A stretch of DNA of 64,000 nt from Sipunculus nudus (lineage: Eukaryota; Annelida; Sipuncula; Golfingiida; Sipunculidae). This document shows positions 48,664-59,929 of the stretch, in pieces (within the stretch, counting starts at the first letter, position 1; the number at the start of each line of letters is the position of its first letter). Below the pieces are notes generated by a model. It saw nothing but the letters and a program-made list of their open reading frames with translations. It did no database searches and was not told where the DNA came from. The DNA lies in NCBI GenBank assembly GCA_026874595.1, contig CM049308.1, positions 41,898,527-41,962,526 on the forward strand. The letters run 5' to 3'. A program made the position numbers and the translations under genes.

Positions 48664-49899
48664 TTACTTTAATTATATATACTTTAATTGGCTAAAATTA
48701 AAGTTAATATTATATATATACATATATTGGAAAACGGCAAATCAATTATATATATTACTGTATGGTGAAGTACTATAGAAAACTTAAAATATATATATAT
48801 TTCTAAAATATCTGTTATTCGAACACATGCAGCATATAATCTTATTCTTATTACTGTGGGTGTACACAATTAGTTTTTGCTAGGCCTCAAATTTAACTAC
48901 TCACGCCCTCTCAGAAATAAAAATCTAAATCTGCAAAGAAAATTTATGGCAAGTTTTCGAAAGGTTCTTGAGATAATACACAGAGGAATTCAAAGACGGC
49001 GACCTTACGTTCTGGAATTCAATTAATAGTGAACACCCTTTCATAGGTGCCACTTTTCAGTAAACGTGTCAAAGCAAGTCCACGAATTTATTTGAGGTTA
49101 TGCACACGAAAGGCCATATCGGAATTCTGTTGGATGTGAACTGGTCAAAGGAATCAATTGTCAGTGAATTGTTCATTTCAATTGCTCGAATAGTTCTTGA
49201 ATCATCCTTGAAAGCTTCTTCCGAGAAAGCGTGTGACAGAATGCCGAAAACCTAATATACATAAGTACAATACGACAACTTAAGCATGGTAGTAACAGTT
49301 AAGCAACAGTTAGCGCCGTACTAATAAGAAGTTCCATGTCGCTTCCTCTGTTAAACAAACGATAATTTATAAGTTGGATGTCTTCACTTTAGCAAAGTCA
49401 CTGAATGTTCTTTTTGTGTACGCTAGTGGGTGTTCATTACACATTTGATTGCGTCATATTTCCCCCAGTATACGTGCACACAATAGTGAACTTACTCTCA
49501 AATAAAAAGTCGCAGTTTCATGGTTTATTTTAATGTTTTAAACTCGACTATGTTGACAGATAAAATTCTCTCAGTCCGTATCATGAGGGGCCTTTTTTGA
49601 GACTACATGCTATTTTTTATCAGCGTGAGGCATTCGTTCTGGGATGACCTTAATTGGTGTTCTTGTTAAACACCATAATACTGACACCGTGTGTGTACGT
49701 GTGTACACTTTTGTCAACAGTTAATTATAGAATTCACTAGACCGTAATCCACAACGGGCTAAGCCTGCTCGTTATTCGTGTACATATGAACCCTCTCATG
49801 TTAACGCCAGGCTTCCATTGACGTAGCTATTGAGCCAAGCCTTCACATATATCCGTGTGACCTGAAATTCAGTGCAAGGTCAGGGAACCGTGAATACGC

Positions 49900-50104
49900 G
49901 GATCATGGCTTGCCTCGTGTTCTTGCAGACTTAGGTAAATCTTGATATCAGTACATGCGCACTTGTTGACAAGTTTTGCTTGACATACCTGTGTATGAGA
50001 AACTGTGTCCTGTATTTTGTACATGGTCACTGAATGTTGCCGGATATGTTACTGCTTTTATTTCTTCTTTCACTGTAAACTTAAGGACTTTTGGCAAGAA
50101 GAGG
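49900..50104 (+). other. Candidate 5' UTR exon of the Dispatched-like gene
   Basis: A perfect donor context (AAGAGG|GTAAGT) at 50104/50105 lies about 590 bases upstream of the coding start. A possible acceptor TATTTAAG at 50678 precedes the short untranslated stretch before the ATG. It is inferred from splice signals only. Confidence 0.3.
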
Positions 50105-50695
50105 GTAAGTTTTATTGTTCTTCATAATAATAATAAGAATATGATGTCACAAGCACAATATTTATATAGAATTCATTCTTTACATGTGTGTTTCCTTTGG
50201 TCTCTTTCACCTTTATATATATTTATATATATATTACTGACTGATTTTCTATACATGCCATTTCATCATTTTATAATAGCTGCGGTTGTTTTTTGAATAG
50301 TTCTTGCGTTCATGCAAAGTGCGTGTAGAGTACCACTGCATTGGTACGACTGACTTCGGCTCTTATTTAATTTGGAATACTGTCCAAACACCAGTTCAGG
50401 CTCTTATTACACATTAAAAAAAGCGCCTCATGTCAGCTAGGACATGACTCATTATTTGTAACACCAATATACATATATATCAAAGGTGGATTGTGTAGAT
50501 GTCAACGCGACCAACAGAAAAACCTGTGGCTTGACACTACCGAATTTACTTGATAAAACTTTCAATCTGCTAGAAATGGCGGCTCAATATTTCGACAGTA
50601 GGGGGTTTCGACTTATGCTAGTTCGACAAAACGAGAATTTCCTGTAATAATTGACTACATTATGTTTATATATTTAAGGTTTGAAGGCCAGCAGA

Positions 50696-50768
50696 ATGGT
50701 TTTCACAGCCCCCGAGACCCCGCTCTTGTGGTGTCGCTGGATTGCAAGAAGACCTGGAATGATTTTCG
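50696..50768 (+). CDS. Dispatched-like exon 1
   Basis: It encodes MVFTAPETPLLWCRWIARRP and GMIF, a short cytosolic N-terminus, with donor G|GTAAGT in phase 1. An in-frame stop lies 18 bases before the ATG. Confidence 0.8.
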
Positions 50769-53700
50769 GTAAGTAACACAATTCTCTGTGCTACTTATAG
50801 TGCCTCATAAGCACGATTAATATATATCTGAGTTTATTAAACTATTCATCCATATACACAAAATATCCTCATAAAAAAAATTATCTCAGTGGTGGAAGGG
50901 GGGGGGGGGGGGGAGGGGAAGGTGCAAAACTGGACTGAGGCTAGTTGTTGTGGGGGCATATATTGTTCTATAAATCTATCTGTTGAGAAAGTTTGGTGGC
51001 AAGGGTCCGTATTTCTAAGTTTTAAGTGGAATAACGCTATTCTTAACCACGCCCAAGTAGGGACAGTAACATTCTTTTTAGAAAACATATATATATCACC
51101 TGTAATTTCATTTTTTTGAGGATTTTGAAGTTAAATAGATTAAAGCTAGATGTTGTTATTTATTGTTTTTTTTCTCAAAAATGTCGATTGATGGCACTTT
51201 CGCCCGTCACCTTTCTTCATCTGTAGTTAGATTCAGGCTTTAGTTTTTCTGATAAGCCTCATTGTTGTGATACGTCATCAGTTCTCACATGAGGATTGAA
51301 CATGAATGGCCCGCTTCACAGACTTAATTTATGGCCGCGCTTCGTGAAAAGATTTTAAACGCACGATTTAATAGTAATAAGTATGTCAGTGAAATTCATT
51401 GTAGATATTATGAGTGTATCCGCCAAAAGAGAGTTTTGTGGTTCCTAAATATTCAGCCGTGGTCCTTGAAATCCGTTTACTGATCTTTCTGAAACCCGGC
51501 ATGCATATTTAACGGGTCACAAAGATTGTTGGCGTCACCTGCAATCTTTTCTTCGCGCAGTGTCCAAACAGGTGTGGTTCGATTTATTGGGCTGAAAGTG
51601 TGCATGTCAATAGAACCGTGACACCTCCATTTCGTACTCAAGACTAGTGGCGCCATCTGCAATCGTTTTCGCGTTGCGTCCATCCGTGCGTCTACGGGGG
51701 GGGGGGGGGGGGGTCACTCATATCTCAGAAGTGGTTCAATGTATTGGTAGGAAATTTGGCATGTCCATCTATCTTAAATAGCTTTCTCGTAAACATGACA
51801 GTTGGCTCGAACTACCATCCCGTTTTCGTAGAAAACATTGACGCCTTTTACTCAGGAATGATTAGCCGTATCGGCCTGGAAATATATGTTCATAGTTCTT
51901 AGAAACCTCCATCTTGTATGCAAGCCTGGTGGCGCCACCTACAATCGACTTTACGTAGTGTTTATCCAAAAATCTGTTTTTGATGAAAACTGCAAATAAC
52001 TCAGGAGCGGATGGATGTATCAGACTGAAATGTTGTACGTTTATCCGTCTTGGATAGCTTTGTCGTAAACCAGACAGGCTGAGCAACCCACCGTTCCGTC
52101 TTCGTAGAATATTTTTATAGTCTTTCTCAGGAGTTGATTGATGTATCCGCCTGAAAATTTGCATGTCCAAAGATCTTGGAATAATTTATATTGTGTACAA
52201 GACTGATAACACCACCTCTCATCAATTTCATCTGGCATCTATCTGTAGTTCTGTTTTTGATGAAAATAACACATAACTCAGGAATGATTTGGTGTATCAC
52301 CTAAAATTGTGCATGTAGATCCATCTTGGGTAGATTTCTGGAACACAAGACAGGTGGGTCCACCTACCATCACATATTTGAAGAATACATTTATGCATTT
52401 ATCTTTCGGATTGGTTTGACAATTCAGCCTAAATATTTCCATATCCATACATCTAGGATGGCATTATCTTGTACACAACAATATTGGTAGCACTTACAAC
52501 AATCGGTAGTGTCGTCCATCCGTGAGTCTTGGAATATTTGGGCATGCCACAAATTTGGTCTTATTGCCATGCCTCACTTTATCCATGCCTATATGATTTG
52601 GTTGGTTCCTGGAGTCGCTTGTCGCCTGTCCATATTTTAGTTACATTTCAGTCCAATAAAATTCCACGTCTACCTGTACACGTGTTAATGTTTTGATGAA
52701 ATGACCCCTAATTGAATTCAGCAAGAGGCCAAATCAGCCTTGAGCCTGTTATTGTTTGTAGGACTCACAGACTATATATGGTTTCATAGAAGAAACTTGT
52801 ATACTTCAAATAAAACATACCACCAATGCAGTTTAATTAATTAAACGACACGATGCAACATGAAAAATGCCTAAAATAAACTTGTTTCGTTTCCTTGGCA
52901 ACAGGTGTTGGCGTTACCGTACACGTCAGCTTCCTGGTCATCACCGCCATTTTGTTTGTTGCCAAGTACCCCATCCTACCATTTGTCTTCGACGATCTCC
53001 CCCTGGAAAACAACAATGACGTCATGTTCAAAAGGGCACAGGTGGGTACTGATCTCGCTGATCGTTGATCACTCATCGCTGTATCTAATCAAATGATGTT
53101 TTGAAAGATAAACCTGCCGACGTTCCATGAAACTGACAGCACTCTTTCCTTAGACGACAAGACAATTTCTTTATGCATCCATGAGGAATTGTCGTACCAG
53201 TATTATTACGCAGTTTATTTCACTTTATTGGCAGTCCATAATGTCAACAGATTCTCTCTAGCTAAGTATTGGTTATAGCCCAATCTCAGGGCTTGCATAA
53301 CATTCTATTGGGCTATAACTGATTTGTTCCATATGCCCCGCCTCCTTGGTCGAAGGTCATGCGTGTCATTTTTTTGGGCTATGCACCAGTTCTTTGCCAT
53401 ATTTGGAACTTTGCAACTTCACTTGCATGGTCACTTTTCATGACTAAGTGATGCAAGCTGATTTGAACGTACAGTAAGAACAAAGGAAAATACGTTTTTC
53501 TGAAATAAAATATCATAAAAGCTATATCACCATTTTCGTCTGCAAAGAAATGTTTCCTTTTTCATTTTGTTTGTTTTTATAAATAAGATCTTGTTATCGC
53601 GGAGCATGACAATAATGGTACCATAAATGCCACTTTTTCAAACAGAACGATCGTAACTATAGCAATGCTTTAAACGGTGAAATGTTATTTTATTTTGTTA

Positions 53701-56700
53701 TTCTAAAAGGGGTGCAATTTACTATGTTTTGGCTTTTCTCAAATTGCAGGCATGGACCCATAGAAACAACCAGTTAGAACCGAGTTCATCCGAAAAACGT
53801 GAGAAGAGATCCTTGTATATGTCTGACAATGTTTATGACATACAGGTTGATCTACACGATGTGAACAAATACCTTCAACAACCCGAGCTTATACTTGCCC
53901 CACTGCGAGCTTGGTCGTCAGAAACGCCAGATAAAAACATTGAAGATTACAGTTTCCTAGGTAACGACGGGGTCAGCGGTTTCGCAGATATGTATTTGAG
54001 AAATGTGGACGAGTTTTGTTCGCTGCAGGGTTCTGGGCGTTTATTTGATCGGAAGTCATGTTTTGGGGATCCAAATTCCCGTGACGCACGTATTAGAAGG
54101 GATACTAAGGACGACTTGGTGTTAGAGCGGGAGTACACACTGACAAGTCTCAGGCTCATATACGAGACACCTGGCGGCAATATTTTTACAAAGCAGTCGC
54201 TTCAGACAATCGCAAAATTTGAAAACTGGTTGTATAAACAGGAAACATTCCAGCGCCAGTACTGTCGATTGTTTAAGGTAGGGGGCGCGCGGTTCTGTCA
54301 GCCCTTCCATTCAGTTCTCCGCTTTTTTGACGGCTCATATTCCTATGCTGATGAAGATTTGTACGATCCAAGTTTTACCAATGTATCCAGTGTGCTGGCA
54401 CTGGCATACCAAAACGAAGATGTGTCAGAAAATGTCAAATACTTCATAAGTAAAAACAGCAAAGTTCAGCCGAGTGAAGGAGTCGTCGAGTCTGACCGCA
54501 CCAGGTCCATCATGTTTTTTGGTTATCCACTGAAATCCTTCGGTAACCGAACAGACAATCGCGGTCAGCAACGAAATGAATGGTCAAAATACGCTAAACA
54601 ACACCTGATCCCAACCTTGATGAACACCTACAATCATGGACTGCATGGCATCAAGTTTTTCTTCATGAGCTACACGCTTTACTGGCAGGAGGTGATGGCC
54701 CAGGTCGTCAGGGACTGGGTATACATTCTGGGCGGTTTCTGCTTCATTGTTCTCTTTATGTGGTTTCAGACAGGGTCTCTCTGGATTACTTTCTGGGGCG
54801 TTGGTAGCATCATTACTAGCTTCTTCGGAGCCAATCTACTGTATAATATCGTCATCGACTTCAAGTTCTTCGGAATATTTAACGTACTCGCCCTCTTCAT
54901 TCTCCTGGGTATAGGGGCTGACGATATATTTATATTTACAGATACATGGCGCCTTCATGGGCAAGAAAACTTTGAAAAATTGGAAACGCGGTTATCGGTC
55001 TCGTTCAAGAGAGCTGCAATAGCGATGCTGGTGACTTCTTTGACCACCATGGTGGCATTCTTTGTCAGTTCATTCTCCCCTATTCTCCCGATCGCTGCTT
55101 TCGGCACTTTCTCCGGCCTTACAATCTTAGTCAATTATATGTCTGTAATCTTATTTTTTCCGTCTGTTGTGATTTTGTACCATAAACATTATGAACAGAA
55201 ATGCTGTTGCTGCTGCTGTGGTACGGAGAGGGACTCTGACAAACAAAAGACATCCCTGAACGATAAAGTGGTGACATTTTTCAAAGGACCTTTCTTTAAT
55301 TTCATAACGCACAGGGTCGTGCGATGGGTTATTCTTGCATGTTTTACAGTTCTCGTCGGCTGCGCCATATTTAGTGCCAGCAGGATAACTCTTGCAGAAC
55401 AAACAGTAAGTATTATCAATGTAATTTACCCGGTCTCTCTCTCTCTCTCAATCAAAATTTTTCAAATCATGCAAATATAAATGTGATAAACTGGAATCAA
55501 ATATAAATACAAACTCGAGATGAATAAATTAAATCCGCTTACAAATTATTTGAATGTGAGTTCTTATTTAAGAATTGATATGAAGGAAATTGTACATATT
55601 GTAATGGATAATTATGGCGAAGCTTAGTCATGGTAGGATATACATTTTTCCCTCTTACTTTTAGTAGGCAGCACATCAAGACTGCATTCGAATTTGAAAA
55701 TCGTTTATACTCATACGCAAATACTCTTTATTAAATTCAAATACGAGTTAAGCATAAGAGTTGCATATATATAGTATGCCACTCATAAATCCCACATCAT
55801 AAATTTATGAATTTAAAATCACATAAGTATTTTAGAAAATTTCCCTGTTTGTTTCAGTTTCGATTGTTTGGTCCTGACAACCTGCACGAGGCGGCACGTG
55901 ACCGTGACCGGTACTCCTTCTTAACTAACACCGAGGCCCCCAAGCTCGAGGTCACGCTGGTGTGGGGCCTCGGCGAGCAGGACCGCTCCATGTGTCCTCC
56001 GCGGAGATACGACGCTATCAATCCGTGTGAGGGCAGCACCGTCTGGGATCAAGGCTTCGATCTCAACGACCATGAAGCACAAATAGCATTGCTGGTCAGC
56101 TAACTATTTCCTTCCCAGCACTAACTTTTCTTTAATCCCCCATCAATGTTCTCTCATCAACGTTTTACTGTTTAACTTGGTACCTTCCCATGTTCAAATG
56201 CTTCGCCTAACCATACCTTCTTAAATTTTTTTAGAACACCATATACTCTGACCTGCACCTTCAAAGGTAATTAAGCATTTGCAATAGTATGTGTATTTTC
56301 TCATGCTTTTAGTTCATTTTGCCTAAATTTAAGTCTCCCAGCAAAACCATCCCGGCACACGAACCTTCTTTTTATATTCACCTGGTTTATACTTTATTAT
56401 GATTCTGTGTGTGGGTAAACACAGTCCACGTGTGTCTGTTTACCATAACCAGCTTTCGTGGCCAAATGTCCGACCTTGCGCAACGCGACATATCCAAAAC
56501 CAAGAGAAGCAAAAGAAACACAATCGAAACACCGATTTGAAGGTCGAAAACCCCTGATTCGAGAAATGGAGCGTTGTGACCGCCAGGTGGCATGCGCGCT
56601 AGGTCCATGCGTTTGCTCATTGCAGGTTTTCCGCTTGTGTAAAGGATAAAGCAACCACTTTGGAAGATAATTTTGGCAGATAACGTCAAACATAATATTT

Positions 56701-57014
56701 GCTCCGAAAATTTATTAATACCATAATGAATGTTAATGATGATTCTTTATGAATATAAACATGTGTAAAAATAAAATCTTCCTCTTTGCCATCAGGATTT
56801 GTGTAACCGATTGATCGAAATGAAGGGTGACATGCGGAACGAGCTACGGATTGCTTACGACCCCAAAAAAGGTACCAATAACGTCACGTGTTTCATTAAG
56901 GACATGGCGGAATTCTTCAAGGTGTGTTCAAAACAGATATATCAGTATCTATATATCATCCAGTAATCTAAATACTTATTTGTCAGCTGAGAAATCCAGT
57001 TGGTAATATACTAG

Positions 57015-57074
<60 letters not shown>

Positions 57075-59852
57075 TCAAATATGTTTTGGTTTCTTTACTA
57101 AGAATTTAATGATCATTTTTAGTTTTAACATTGCTGTCTTTAGTTTTACTATTTACATGAAAAATATTCTTTCTGTAATTGATAAATAAAACGAGACATG
57201 TCGTGAATCGAATATTTTATAGCTTGCTATACATATCAAGGTGACTGACATACATTCATTGTTTTCAGTCGGGTTCCGCCAGCGTTCGTTTCCGGGAAAC
57301 TCTTGAACGGCTGGGCGGAACATTCCTAAACTTGGCATTGTATGATCACATGTGAACTGGTATCTAACACAACTGGGGGCGCCACTAATAATCGTTTTCG
57401 CATTGCGTCCATCTGTGCGTCTGTTTAGGATAAAAAATCGCGCATATCTGAGTAGTCTGATTTCTCGAGAGATCCCTAATCACTTAATCGCGTATGCCAG
57501 GCTGATTACGCCACCTACATTCGTTTTTGCGTGGCATCTACTTCTGTGTATGTTTTGAGTAAAGATTACATATAACTTGTGTGTGGTTTTATTTATCAGT
57601 CTGAAATTTTGCATGTGAATTCATCCTTGACAGCTTTGTCGTACACAAGACTTTTTGCGCCACATAGAACCTCGTGTTTGTACAATACTATATTCATTTA
57701 TCCAAGGAGTGGTGTAGCGGATCGGCATGAATTGCTGCATGTCCACATCATCGGTAGTCTTTTCAAGTATCCATGACTTATTGCCCCATCTGCAACCTTT
57801 TTTGCATGAAGTCCATTCATTCGCCTATTCAATGAGATCACGCATATCTCAGGCGTAGTTTTGACGTATCAGCCTCAAGATGTTGCATGTCCAGAGATCT
57901 TTCACAGCATACTCATTTAAACAAGGTTATTGGTGCCATCTAAAACCGCTTGGGTTCCATCCATGCGTTTAGGGTGAATGTCACAGGTCTCGGTAATGTA
58001 TGATGTGTAAGCCTGAAATTTTCATGCCCGTGAGTCTTGGATATATAGCCTTCTCGCACACAAAATTGGTGGCGACACCTACAATCGTTGTATATATCCA
58101 TGCACATACCTAATATATCATTCAGGAACGTTCATGTCGACAGGTTTTGGAAAGCTTTATTTGAAAGACTGGTGGCGAAACGAAAATTTTTTTTGTGTAG
58201 TGCATACGTACATTTTGGGATATTTTATCTGATACCTGACTTTCTAGGACTGTCGTATCAGGCCTCATGCATGACCTAGCCCTTGTGATTACGGATAAAC
58301 GTAGTTGTTTTTCGACAATATTCTAATACTTTTCAGGATGAAGGTCAAGAACCGCAGTATCCAGTAGGATCGAACTTCAGTCTTCCTATCACCAAGGAAA
58401 CCGTCAAATCCATCATACTACACAACCCCGCTGTCTACAGGAACCAATCGTACGCCTACGTCAGCAGGCCTTTCGAGGTATGCAAGGCACTTTATAGTTG
58501 CCTTATTATTTTTATTTGTGTTTGTAAATTTTATTCAAAAAAATAATTGTAACCTTAACTCATAAAAATAAAGTGATTAATCACAGTTTACATACATTTG
58601 TTTCAGCAACAATAATTTATTTTCTGCATATACCTGGAGTAAAAGAACTCTCGTTTTTTGCTGGCAAGACGCTAACATAGAAAACAAAGCCTGTTTGAGA
58701 TGGAAAATTTATCTATTCTTTCATTTCGATCTATCTTACAGGTGGCGCTCAACTTTTGGCTGACACACCGGTATACAAATGAAACTATTCCTGACAAAAG
58801 GTCAAAGTTCAACTCGTACCTGGGCCGGAAAAAGATAGACAATCGTGATTTCAGCTCAAACGGTAAGTTGCTTCGACTTTTTTTCAGACTTGATACATTA
58901 TATATCCAGATTCTTCAGGAATCAGGATAGATATGATACATGCTTAGATGTTTTTACAGGTATATGTAATGCAATTGATTTTATAGATTTTGAAAGAAAA
59001 GGACTCATTCGATTTAACCGATTAATCGGCAAACCACTAATAATTACCACTGCGTGTCCGTACATCTTTGTCCTCAGAGGACTGGACTATACGTCAGACC
59101 CGCCTGATGTACGCCGGGGTCAGGGTTCACACCGAGCTCACCACCACGGACATTGGTCTGACGTACGGCCTGCAGCTGATGGAAAAATGGAACACTTTCT
59201 TCAAAGAACAAGTAGGCCTAGTTTGCACCATCATGTACATACATATAGTTACTGAAACTTATGTAAGTTTCAATTCTGATACCAAATAAAATCCGAAAAT
59301 GTGAACACCATTTGGAGCAAACAAAAAAAAGAGGGTTATTTTGCTACTCAGAAAATTGATAGATGTTGTCATTTTATTTCGGTTGTCTGGTAAACCACAC
59401 AGTTACAGTTCCACTGGTGTAATCAAACATCTTTATGATTTTTAATTTTCAGCAGGGTTAAGTAAAATCCTTCGAAAAACCGTTTACACCAGTGTGTTGA
59501 TTGAGGAAAATAGGTCTAAACGGCCCTGATTTGTATACAGTAAATTAATATTGTAAATATAGCTGCACCCACAAACTGTCAACTGTGGCACACCTGACCG
59601 TTTAATATCAGGAAATACTGCTCGTCACATTGTGATATTAACCATGACACGACACAGGACTAAACTACTTAAATGTTTACAATGTTGTTACTACTGCTCT
59701 GTTAGTGAAACGGTCGTGCAAGGTAATAGAGAGAGAGAAAATATTGTTTGATTAGCACAACTGTTTTAAAGGCTTTTAAAATGAAAAGTAAAATCAGCGA
59801 TCACAAGTTTCGGTTAACAGCAGCTTCAAGTGATTCAGGTTATTGCTAAAGA

Positions 59853-59929
<77 letters not shown>

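Larger units (their letters stand above)
46108..49900. other. Intergenic, no gene recognised
   Basis: AT-rich DNA with microsatellites near 48.36 and 48.6 kb. The reverse strand of 46965-47165 carries a GACCCGGGTTCGGTATCCGG phrase that faintly resembles a tRNA B box, but no cloverleaf could be formed. A 50-codon reverse frame at about 48420-48570 (DKFECRLNLRTLAKQAEV) is unrecognised. Confidence 0.35.
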
